This document shows, in pieces, positions 36,727-43,716 of a stretch of DNA of 64,000 bases. The translations under genes and the position numbers were made by a program. The stretch spans positions 1 through 64,000 of the forward strand of contig CBDCSV010000009.1 of NCBI GenBank assembly GCA_965221855.1, written 5' to 3'. Each line of letters begins with the position of its first letter. Position 1 is the first letter of the stretch. The notes beneath the pieces are model-generated. The model did no database searches. It was not told where the DNA came from and saw nothing but the letters and a program-made list of their open reading frames with translations. Source of the stretch: JAJDXO01 sp965221855 (lineage in GTDB: Bacteria; Pseudomonadota; Alphaproteobacteria; Rhodospirillales; UBA2165).

Positions 36727-37038
36727 ATGGCAATTTTTGAGGGAAGAGAAGCCATACTGGAAGTGGCGCGGCATGTGGATATTGTCGACGAATCGACGTC
36801 GTCTCATTGGCGAATCGAGACGGCCGGTGATCGCATCCATCCCCTGAAACAAAATCCATTTGAGTTGGCTTATGGAGACGAGGGTTTTCGATCCATCGGC
36901 CCCATTGGCTCGGTTTCAACGAAGGCCGGGTTTCCCTATGAGACCGTTCATCGCTTGCTACAGGCTCCGATCCGCTGGCAGGGCAGAAATTTCGGGCAGT
37001 TTCGCGCGATCGAACGCGCTGCGCGCCCCATCGTCTGA
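36727..37038 (+). pseudogene. 5' part of a gene resembling putative sugar O-methyltransferases, ended by in-frame TGA
   Basis: A 103-codon open stretch starting MAIFEGREAILE and ending at TGA 37036-37038. The same frame resumes directly after the stop and remains open to 37689, so this is the front half of one longer gene. It reads as a substrate-side N-terminal region. A longer start at 36625 is possible. The base composition is less GC-rich and codon use differs from neighbours, which suggests recent acquisition or decay. A CGA to TGA change at codon 104 would restore the frame. Confidence 0.55.
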
Positions 37039-37065
37039 CGCCAGGGACGCGCTTATGACAAGGAC

Positions 37066-37689
37066 GTGCTCCGTCACGCATTGACCCTCGGCCTGCTCTG
37101 CGAGCACTTGCCCCTTGAGCAGGAGACTGATCCGATCGCGATCATCGGAGACGGCTTCGCCAACATGGCATCGATGATATTGGCGCATCTACCCAGTAGC
37201 CGTGTCATCCTGGTCAATCTCACCAAAACCCTGCTCGTCGATCTGGCTTTTCTGTACCAGGCGTTTCCCGAGATTGGCTTTTGCCATGTTGACAATGCCG
37301 GCTCTCTCAAGGAGGCGCTGGCCAGAGAGGAATTGCGGGTTGTGGCGGTGAGGGCGGATGACGCCGAGATTTTGAGCGAAGCTCCAATCCAATTGGCCAT
37401 CAATATTCTGTCTATGATGGAAATCGATCCGCCGATCACCGCACGCTACTTCGACGTTCTTCGTCGTGCGCCGCGTGCCGAAACGGCCTTCTACTGCTGC
37501 AATCGTGTGGAAAAGACTCTTCCCGACGGAACGGTCACCCGGTTCTTCGAATATCCGTGGAACCCCGATGACCAAATACTCATGGAACAGCCCTGTCCCT
37601 GGACAGCCATCGCCTACCGCGGCCGCCCGCCCTTTTATTATCGCGGTCCCGAGGTCTTTCACCGGTTGGTAATGCTGAAGAAGCTGTAG
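37066..37689 (+). pseudogene. 3' part of the same gene, SAM-dependent methyltransferase-like (putative sugar O-methyltransferase)
   Basis: In the same frame as the preceding fragment, nine codons beyond its TGA. IAIIGDGFANMASMIL, followed by VILVNLTKTLLVDLAFL, is the nucleotide-binding core of a SAM-dependent methyltransferase family often annotated as putative sugar O-methyltransferase. The C-terminus contains EYPWNPDDQILM and ends MLKKL. It could be translated alone from GTG 37066 to give 207 aa, but it would then lack the N-terminal half. A functional split protein is possible but less likely than a decayed gene. Confidence 0.6.
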
Positions 37690-37779
37690 GTGATGTTATG
37701 GCGTGTGAACCAAGCACATTGTTGTGCTATCTCGTCGGCCGATTGGCCTCGTGACCCGTCTTTGACACGGTCCAGTCGA

Positions 37780-39441
37780 TTATTCCCCCCGTTCCCGCTG
37801 CCTGAGCACGAAGCGCTGGACCTTGCCGGTCTGGGTCTTGGGCAGTTCGTCGATGTATTCCACGGCGCGGGGGTACTTGTAGGGCGCGATCCCGTTCTTG
37901 ACGAAATCCTGCAATTCGGCGGTCAGCGCCTCGCCGGTCTCGGCGCCCGGGCGGGGGACGATGAACGCCTTGACGATGTTGGTGCGGTCGGGATCCGGCG
38001 ACGCGACGACGGCGCACTCGGCGACTGCCGGGTGTTCGAGCAGCATCGCCTCCACCTCGGGGCCGGAAATGTTGTAGCCGGATGAAATGATCATGTCGTC
38101 GCCCCGCGCCACGTAACGGAAGTAGCCTTCGCCGCTCATCTCATAGACGTCGCCGGGATAGTTCCAGCCGTCCTTCACGTAAATTTTCTGCCGCTCGATG
38201 TCGTTGATGTAGCGGCAGCCGGTGGGGCCCTTGACCGCGAGTTGGCCGGGCGTGCCCGGCGGCGCGTCGTTTCCGTCGTCGTCGACCACCTTGGCCCGGT
38301 AGCCGGGAATCGCGCGGCCGGTGAAGCCGGCCCGCATATCGCCGGGGGTCTCGGACACGAAAATATGGAACATCTCGGTGGCGCCGAGGCCGTCGATCAG
38401 CCGGATGCCGGTCGCGTCCCTGAAGGCCTCCCACGTCGCCTTGGGCAATGTCTCTCCCGCCGAAATTCCCTGGCGCAGTGATGAAATATCGTACTTGCCC
38501 CACAGATCGGCCATCGCCCGGTAGGCGGTCGGCGCGGTGTAGATCTGGGTTACGCCGTAACGCTGGATGGTGTCCAGCACCTCGTCCGGCGCCGGCGCCG
38601 TGAGGAAGCGGGTCGAGGCGCCGTAGCGCATGGGAAATACCGTCAGGCCGCCGAGACCGAAAGTGAACGCCAGCGGCGGCGTTCCGGTCACGATGTCGGT
38701 CTCCTCGATCTTGCCGATATGGCGGGGAAAGCAGTCGCAGGCGGCGAGCACGTCCCGATGGAAATGCATGGTGCCTTTCGCTCCGCCGGTGGACCCGGAC
38801 GTAAAGGCGATCAGGGCGACATCGCTGGCCGAGGTGTCCACCGTCTCGAAATCGGAGGGTTTGTTCTCCATGGCGGTCTCGAGGGAATTCGCGCCGTCGC
38901 CGGCCGGGGAAAAGAACGCGAGGTGTTTCAGCTCCGGCCAGCCGGCGGCGGCTTCCTCCATCTCGTCCGACAGGCCGGCCTCGCAGAGTGCATGGGTGAC
39001 GCCTCCCCGGTCCATGGTGTAGACCAGCTCCCGGGCGCGCAGCAGCGGCATGGTGGTGACGCAGATGCCGCCGGCCTTCAGGACGGCGAACCAGCAGGCG
39101 ACCAGCATGGGCGTGTTGGCGCCGCGCAGCAGCACCCGGTTGCCGGGAACAAGGCCGTGATCCTCGGCCAGCACCCGGGCAATTCGGTTGGCGCGCCTTT
39201 GCAGTTCGGCGTACGTCCACGTCTCCTCGGCCAGGTGCAGGACGGGATTGCCGCCTTTGCCCGCGGTGACCTGGTCGTCGAGCAGAACCTTGGCGACGTT
39301 GATCCGGTCCGGGTAGGCGCTGAGTTCGGGGAGTGAATAATCGAAATCCGGCCACAGCTCTTCAGGCGGCAGATTGTCGGCGGCGAAAGTATCCAAATGG
39401 GCGGTCGGACCGCCGCCCGGAAGCTTGTCGTCGTTGCTCAT
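37780..39441 (-). CDS. 2-aminobenzoate-CoA ligase-like acyl-CoA synthetase
   Basis: A 553-aa adenylate-forming enzyme of the ANL superfamily. The phosphate-binding loop is TSGSTGGAKGT near residue 220, the A8-type hinge is YNISGPEVEAML near residue 455, and the catalytic lysine lies in LPKTQTGKVQRF near the C-terminus. Overall layout and the opening NLPPEELWPDF resemble 2-aminobenzoate-CoA and benzoate-CoA ligases, which activate aromatic carboxylates with ATP and CoA. There is no aromatic ring-degradation cluster beside it, so it appears to be an orphan. The upstream gap of 176 bases is divergent with the 108-aa gene. Confidence 0.82.
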   Translation of the reverse strand: MSNDDKLPGGGPTAHLDTFAADNLPPEELWPDFDYSLPELSAYPDRINVAKVLLDDQVTAGKGGNPVLHLAEETWTYAELQRRANRIARVLAEDHGLVPGNRVLLRGANTPMLVACWFAVLKAGGICVTTMPLLRARELVYTMDRGGVTHALCEAGLSDEMEEAAAGWPELKHLAFFSPAGDGANSLETAMENKPSDFETVDTSASDVALIAFTSGSTGGAKGTMHFHRDVLAACDCFPRHIGKIEETDIVTGTPPLAFTFGLGGLTVFPMRYGASTRFLTAPAPDEVLDTIQRYGVTQIYTAPTAYRAMADLWGKYDISSLRQGISAGETLPKATWEAFRDATGIRLIDGLGATEMFHIFVSETPGDMRAGFTGRAIPGYRAKVVDDDGNDAPPGTPGQLAVKGPTGCRYINDIERQKIYVKDGWNYPGDVYEMSGEGYFRYVARGDDMIISSGYNISGPEVEAMLLEHPAVAECAVVASPDPDRTNIVKAFIVPRPGAETGEALTAELQDFVKNGIAPYKYPRAVEYIDELPKTQTGKVQRFVLRQRERGE

Positions 39442-39617
39442 GACGGGAAGCTTACCCCATTGGCGTGGCTTCGCAACTGTCCCGGATTACCGCCCGAATT
39501 CGACGAGCCATGCAATTCCCGCAATGCAGAGATGACTCACAAGGGGCTCGAATTATTGAACTTTTCGGCTATATCCCTGGTAACGGCAATGACAATCAAA
39601 AAGAAAGAGCGACGACC

Positions 39618-39944
39618 ATGAATGCCCTGTCAAAAGACCCTTCCATCCACGTCGACCAGCTAAGCCTCCCCGGCTTCCCGAACCCGCGGTTGGACCCGGA
39701 TTCGGCCCGAGACTACGCGCGCTACCGGCATTTGAGCAATGGCATGCGGCTGACAATCGATGACATCAAGCGGTTCGCCGCCGGCGTGATTGACGGTATC
39801 CGCTTCATCCTCGAGCGCAATGCCGAGCGCCGGATAACCCTGGAGGTCGAGCGCTTGTCCGCCCACCTGCGCTCGGACATCGGGCTCAAGGCGTCATCGG
39901 CGGAGGTGTTCGTAAACCATCCGCGCGACCGGATCGGCTCATAA
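39618..39944 (+). CDS. Small protein of unknown function with a DUF1127-like tail
   Basis: A 108-aa basic protein from ATG 39618. Positions 35-70 hold an amphipathic stretch with LSNGMRLTIDDIKRFAAGVI, and the tail contains LSAHLRSDIGL, which resembles the R-x-L-x-D-I-G-L core of DUF1127 proteins found in alphaproteobacteria. No membrane segment or signal peptide. It is followed by a 190-base AT-rich tract. I do not recognise a function. DUF1127 proteins have been linked to regulation of phosphate or stress mRNAs, but the resemblance here is weak. Confidence 0.5.
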   Translation: MNALSKDPSIHVDQLSLPGFPNPRLDPDSARDYARYRHLSNGMRLTIDDIKRFAAGVIDGIRFILERNAERRITLEVERLSAHLRSDIGLKASSAEVFVNHPRDRIGS

Positions 39945-40113
39945 TGTTATAAATAACTTCCGAAACTGTGTCATTTTTGCCGATGTAGAAAAAAATAAGG
40001 TGATAACCGGCATTAACAGCCATGCCGTAAAGTGATTTTATTTTTTATTATCAGAAGGTTACCATCTATTTGGTAAAAATTATCAAATTGTACGAAAAAA
40101 AATAAAAAAAAGC

Positions 40114-40143
40114 TTGCGACATATGCGACAGATATGGTAAGAA
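40114..40143 (+). promoter_or_regulatory. Possible promoter of the candidate small RNA
   Basis: TTGCGA at 40114-40119 and an extended -10 TGG-TAAGAA ending at 40143 have an 18-base spacer. Transcription would begin near 40149-40152, just before the first hairpin of the candidate RNA. The -35 box and -10 box are both imperfect, so this is only supported by its position. Confidence 0.35.
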
Positions 40144-40149
40144 ATATTC

Positions 40150-40218
40150 CCAGGACCGGGAGCCGTGCGCGCCGGTCCAAATGTGTAAAGCCCGGCCGCC
40201 GTTTTCGGCGGCTTTTTC
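40150..40218 (+). ncRNA. Candidate small RNA with two hairpins and a rho-independent terminator
   Basis: About 70 bases. Hairpin 1 pairs GGACCGG (40153-40159) with CCGGTCC (40172-40178) across a 12-base GC-rich loop. A short single-stranded linker AAATGTGTAAAGCCCG follows. Hairpin 2 pairs GCCGCC (40195-40200) with GGCGGC (40207-40212) and is followed by five T. It has no reading frame or ribosome-binding site. Size, promoter-like lead-in and terminator fit a trans-acting sRNA, or alternatively a 5' leader of the peroxiredoxin gene. Confidence 0.4.
40195..40217 (+). terminator. Rho-independent terminator
   Basis: Six-bp GC stem GCCGCC / GGCGGC with loop GTTTTC and a run of five T at 40213-40217. 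It ends either the candidate sRNA or transcription coming from the 108-aa gene. Confidence 0.65.
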
Positions 40219-40248
40219 GTGCTCGGTCCTTGCCGCCGCGCGCGCCTT

Positions 40249-40325
40249 ACCCCAACTCTCTCCCCCTGGCCTACTCCGCCGAAGCAGGCTCCGGCTATGA
40301 AGGCTGGAAGGGAGAGAACCGGGGT
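40249..40325. repeat. REP-like inverted repeat
   Basis: ACCCC-aac-TCTCTCCC (40249-40264) is mirrored by GGGAGAGA-acc-GGGGT (40310-40325), enclosing 45 bases. The pattern of C-rich/G-rich arms with CTCTCCC/GGGAGAG is typical of dispersed intergenic repeats in proteobacterial genomes. Only one copy was noticed in this window. Confidence 0.5.
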
Positions 40326-40447
40326 GAGGGCGAACCCCGGCCCTCGCGGGGCGGCTCGGTCACAAGGCGGCGACAACCGGTTTTTTGATGCCGTGCGTGG
40401 CCGCGCGGCCTATAATTCGGCTAAACCCAAGCACCCTGGAGGGACCC

Positions 40448-41110
40448 ATGGCACTCAGAATTAATGACGAAGCGCCGGATTTCACGGCCGAATCGACGGC
40501 AGGCACGATCAATTTCCACGACTGGATCGGATCGGACTGGGCGATCCTTTTCTCGCACCCCAAGGACTTTACGCCGATCTGCACCACCGAACTCGGCTAT
40601 ATGGCCGGACTGAAGCCGGAATTCGAGAAGCGCGGCTGCAAGATCATCGGGATAAGCGTCGACGGCGTCGCCGAGCATGAAAAGTGGTCCGAGGACATCA
40701 AGAGCTCCCAGGGCAATGCGCTCAATTATCCCCTGGTCGGCGATCCCGAGCTCAAGGTGGTCAAGGCGTACGACATGCTGCCGGCGGACACCGGCGACAC
40801 GTCGGAAGGCCGGACGGCCGCCGACAATGCCACGGCGCGATCCGTGTTCATCATCGGGCCCGACAAGAAAATCAAGGCGACGTTCACCTATCCCATGAGT
40901 TCGGGGCGGAACTTCGATGAAATTCTGCGTTTGCTGGATTCCATCCAACTGACGGCGAGCGAACAGGTCGCGACGCCGGTCAACTGGAATCCCGGAGAAG
41001 ACGTGGTGATTCTGCCGGCCATCTCCGACGAACAGGCGAAGGAGAAGTACCCGGACGGCTGGAACGCGCCGCTCCCCTATCTCCGGTACGTTCCCGATCC
41101 CGGCAAGTAG
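40448..41110 (+). CDS. 1-Cys peroxiredoxin (Prx6 family)
   Basis: A 220-aa cytoplasmic thiol peroxidase reducing hydrogen peroxide and organic hydroperoxides. The peroxidatic Cys lies in the motif DFTPICTTELG near residue 46 (the PxxxTxxC form), and the C-terminal arm with NWNPGEDVVILPAIS is diagnostic for Prx6. No resolving Cys pairs are seen near the C-terminus, consistent with a 1-Cys mechanism. CTGGAGGGAC precedes ATG 40448. It is monocistronic, ending before a strong hairpin terminator. Confidence 0.92.
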   Translation: MALRINDEAPDFTAESTAGTINFHDWIGSDWAILFSHPKDFTPICTTELGYMAGLKPEFEKRGCKIIGISVDGVAEHEKWSEDIKSSQGNALNYPLVGDPELKVVKAYDMLPADTGDTSEGRTAADNATARSVFIIGPDKKIKATFTYPMSSGRNFDEILRLLDSIQLTASEQVATPVNWNPGEDVVILPAISDEQAKEKYPDGWNAPLPYLRYVPDPGK

Positions 41111-41129
41111 CCGGCTGGCACCTATGAAC

Positions 41130-41164
41130 GAACGGCGGCCCTTCGGCATGGAGGGCCGCCGTTC
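41130..41164 (+). terminator. Terminator hairpin after the peroxiredoxin gene
   Basis: A perfect 13-bp stem GAACGGCGGCCCT (41130-41142) with its complement at 41152-41164 and a nine-base loop, followed by TCTATTTC. It isolates the peroxiredoxin gene from phoR. Confidence 0.75.
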
Positions 41165-41257
41165 TCTATTTCGCGCCCGCGGACCCGGCTCGTCCGCCGC
41201 CGGCCAAGTCATTAACCCGTCATCCGATTTTGCTCAATTGGCCAAAAAGCGCTAGAA

Positions 41258-42412
41258 GTGGGCGATTCCGTGCATGAATCGCGGAGCCGGCCGCTATCCA
41301 CGGAGCCACGCGTGGCCGATCAAGACGTACAGCAGCCGACCGCGCACGGGCCGACGCCCGACACGGTCATCCTCGATCAATTTCCCGACCCGGTTGTTTT
41401 GCTCAACCGGCGGCGGGAGGTGCTGTTCGCCAATACCGCCGCGGGCGACGTGCTGAGCGGGCGGTTCGCCGGGCGCGACCTTGCATTTTCGTTCCGGCAC
41501 CCGGCGGTCCTCGAGATCGCCGAGCGGGTGATCGAGAAGGGCGGAAGCCTGACCGTGGATATTTCGGTTCCGTCCCCGGTGCAACGGAGCTTCCTCGTCC
41601 GCGCCTTGGCCCTGGACGACGAGGTGGCGGCGGCCATGTTGATTTTCGAAGATGTCACCGGCGCCCGGGCGGCCGAGGAGATGCGGGCCGACTTCATCGC
41701 CAACGTCAGCCACGAGTTGCGCTCACCCATCTCATCGCTCGTCGGCTTCATCGAGACGTTGCGGGGCCCGGCGGCCGACGACGAGGTGGCGCGGCAAAAG
41801 TTTCTTGCCATGATGGCCGAGGAAGCCCAGCGCATGTCCCGGCTCATCGACGACCTGCTGTCGCTGTCCCGGGTCGAGACCATGGAGCATGTGCGCCCCG
41901 GCGACAGGCTGGATATCGGCATCGTGCTTCGTTCGACGGCGGAAATGCTGACGCTGCGCGCCGAAGAAAAGAACATGATGATCAAGGTGGATTGCGCCGC
42001 GAACCTGCCGCCGGTCATCGGCGACCACGACGAACTGGTGCAGGTATTTCACAACCTGTTCGACAACGCCGTCAAATACGGCCGGCGGGGGACGGTCGTG
42101 AACGTCCGGGTCACCCCGGCGGTCCCGGTCCCGGGATCACGGGAACCGGGCCTGTCCGTCGCCGTTACCGACGAGGGTGAAGGGATCGCGCAAGAACACC
42201 TCGCCCGCCTCACGGAACGGTTTTACCGGGCCGACAAGGGGCGCTCCCGGGAGATGGGCGGGACCGGTCTTGGACTGGCAATCGTCAAGCACATCGTCAA
42301 CCGTCACCGGGGTCATTTGGCGGTCCGGAGCGAGGTCGGGACGGGCACCACGTTCACGGTGCATCTATCCACCGAACCAAACCCGCGATCGGCCCAGGGT
42401 GAACCGCTGTAA
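41258..42412 (+). CDS. phoR: Phosphate-regulon sensor histidine kinase PhoR, without transmembrane segments
   Basis: A 384-aa histidine kinase that should phosphorylate PhoB under phosphate limitation. A PAS-like region (residues about 35-140) precedes HisKA, with the phospho-accepting His in FIANVSHELRSPISSLVGF. The catalytic domain has the N-box HNLFDNAVKYG, G1 DEGEGIA and G2 GGTGLGLAIV. No hydrophobic helix precedes the PAS region, and a terminator upstream leaves no room for one, so it looks cytosolic, unlike most PhoR. The start is GTG 41258, with GTG 41270 as an alternative. It is upstream of pstS and apart from phoB, which closes the cluster. Confidence 0.85.
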   Translation: MGDSVHESRSRPLSTEPRVADQDVQQPTAHGPTPDTVILDQFPDPVVLLNRRREVLFANTAAGDVLSGRFAGRDLAFSFRHPAVLEIAERVIEKGGSLTVDISVPSPVQRSFLVRALALDDEVAAAMLIFEDVTGARAAEEMRADFIANVSHELRSPISSLVGFIETLRGPAADDEVARQKFLAMMAEEAQRMSRLIDDLLSLSRVETMEHVRPGDRLDIGIVLRSTAEMLTLRAEEKNMMIKVDCAANLPPVIGDHDELVQVFHNLFDNAVKYGRRGTVVNVRVTPAVPVPGSREPGLSVAVTDEGEGIAQEHLARLTERFYRADKGRSREMGGTGLGLAIVKHIVNRHRGHLAVRSEVGTGTTFTVHLSTEPNPRSAQGEPL

Positions 42413-42436
42413 CCCGCTGAAATATATGGGCTGTGA

Positions 42437-42476
42437 GTGTCATAAAAACGTAACGGGAATATCATAAAAGGTGCTC
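42437..42476 (+). promoter_or_regulatory. Pho-box-like direct repeats upstream of pstS
   Basis: Seven-base half-sites follow one another with four-base spacers: GTGTCAT-AAAA-ACGTAAC-GGGA-ATATCAT-AAAA. The first and third match the PhoB half-site consensus CTGTCAT well; the second is weaker. The periodicity of 11 bases is that of PhoB dimers. They lie about 85-120 bases before the pstS start, so PhoB activation of pstSCAB-phoU-phoB is inferred. Confidence 0.6.
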
Positions 42477-42559
42477 GACCGGTTCCTAGAGTCGGGGCTC
42501 ATCAGGCGTGAAACGCCAATGACCACTCGATCACAGGAACTCACAGGAGAGTGTCTATT

Positions 42560-43573
42560 ATGATGAGGAAGTCCTTCGTACTCGCTGCCGCGGCCGTGAC
42601 GGCCGCCTTCGCGGGTGCAGCGGAAGCCCGGGATCAGATCCGCATTGTCGGTTCGTCCACGGTTTTCCCGTTCTCGACCGCCGTCGCCGAGACTTTCGGC
42701 AAGTCGACGAAATTCAAGACCCCGGTTGTCGAGAGCACCGGTTCAGGCGGCGGTATGAAGCTGTTCTGCGCCGGCATCGGCGTTAACCATCCCGACATCA
42801 CCAACGCTTCCCGCCGGATCAAGAAGTCCGAGTTCGAGAAGTGCGCGGCGGCCGGCGTCGGCATCACCGAGGTGATGGTCGGCTTTGACGGCATCGTTCT
42901 CGGCAGTTCCAAGAAGGCCCGGCCGATGAACCTGACCAAGGCCCAGATCTTCCTGGCCCTGGCCCACAAGGTTCCGCGGAACGGCAAGCTGGTCGACAAC
43001 CCTTACAGGAACTGGAGCGACATCGACCCGAGCCTGCCGAAAACCAAAATCGAGGTTCTCGGCCCGCCCCCGACCTCCGGCACCCGCGACGCGTTCGTGG
43101 AACTGGCCATGGAAGGCGGCTGCAAGGCCCTCCCGGCCGCCAAGGCCCTCGGCCTGGCCAAGAAGAAGTGCCACGCCATTCGCGAGGACGGCGCCTTCAT
43201 CGAAGCCGGTGAAAACGACAACCTGATCGTTCAGAAACTCGAAGCCAACCCGGCCGCGGTCGGCATCTTCGGGTTCAGCTTCCTCGATCAGAACTCCGAC
43301 AAGATTCAGGGTTCCCGCGTTGACGGCGTTGAACCGACTTTCGACAATATCGCCTCCGGCAAGTACGCCGTCTCCCGCTCTCTGTTCTTCTACGTCAAGC
43401 AACAGCACGTCGGCACGATCCCCGGCATCAAGGAGTACGTGAACGAGTTCACTTCCGAGAAGGCTTGGGGTCCGGACGGATATCTGGTCGACAAGGGCCT
43501 GATCCCGCTTCCCGACGCCGACCGCAAGAAAGTCATGACCAGCGCGCGCGGCCTCGCACCGCTGAGCATGTAG
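42560..43573 (+). CDS. pstS: Phosphate ABC transporter substrate-binding protein PstS
   Basis: A 337-aa periplasmic phosphate-binding protein. Signal peptide MMRKSFVLAAAAVTAAFAGAA with cleavage likely after AEA. Ligand-loop features are visible: IVGSSTVFPFS near residue 30, ESTGSGGGMKLFCAG near residue 60 and PPPTSGTRDAFVELAM near residue 170. It is of the longer alphaproteobacterial type, with four Cys in the mature part that could form disulfides. CAGGAG lies ten bases before ATG 42560; ATG 42563 is an alternative, and GTG 42551 is too close to the site. A strong hairpin follows the gene. Confidence 0.92.
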   Translation: MMRKSFVLAAAAVTAAFAGAAEARDQIRIVGSSTVFPFSTAVAETFGKSTKFKTPVVESTGSGGGMKLFCAGIGVNHPDITNASRRIKKSEFEKCAAAGVGITEVMVGFDGIVLGSSKKARPMNLTKAQIFLALAHKVPRNGKLVDNPYRNWSDIDPSLPKTKIEVLGPPPTSGTRDAFVELAMEGGCKALPAAKALGLAKKKCHAIREDGAFIEAGENDNLIVQKLEANPAAVGIFGFSFLDQNSDKIQGSRVDGVEPTFDNIASGKYAVSRSLFFYVKQQHVGTIPGIKEYVNEFTSEKAWGPDGYLVDKGLIPLPDADRKKVMTSARGLAPLSM

Positions 43574-43581
43574 CGGTTTTC

Positions 43582-43612
43582 GGGGCGGTGACGGGCAATG
43601 GGTCGCCGCCCC
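43582..43612 (+). terminator. Intercistronic hairpin between pstS and pstC
   Basis: An 11-bp stem including one G-U pair (GGGGCGGTGAC 43582-43592 with GTCGCCGCCCC 43602-43612) and a nine-base loop, starting eight bases after pstS. Only ATTTC follows, so termination would be partial. Likely stabilises the pstS message. Confidence 0.5.
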
Positions 43613-43716
43613 GCATTTCATCCAAACCCGGGCGCGGCCCGGAAATACGGACAAGAAATTTTCCGCCCGACGATATGCGTACATTGCCCCACGCGCCGGG
43701 GACCGGGGACTAGGAC

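Larger units (their letters stand above)
39945..40447. other. 503-base intergenic region: AT-rich tract, candidate small RNA, REP-like repeat
   Basis: No convincing reading frame. Bases 39950-40140 are strikingly AT-rich for this genome, with poly-A and poly-T runs. From about 40114 a promoter-like signal leads into two hairpins ending in a T-run (candidate sRNA, listed separately). Bases 40249-40325 form a REP-like inverted repeat. The peroxiredoxin start is at 40448. Confidence 0.6.

Noticed and set aside
37036..37038. Selenocysteine at the TGA of the methyltransferase-like gene
   Set aside because: No SECIS-like hairpin noticed directly after it, and the family has no Cys expected here; CGA to TGA mutation is simpler.
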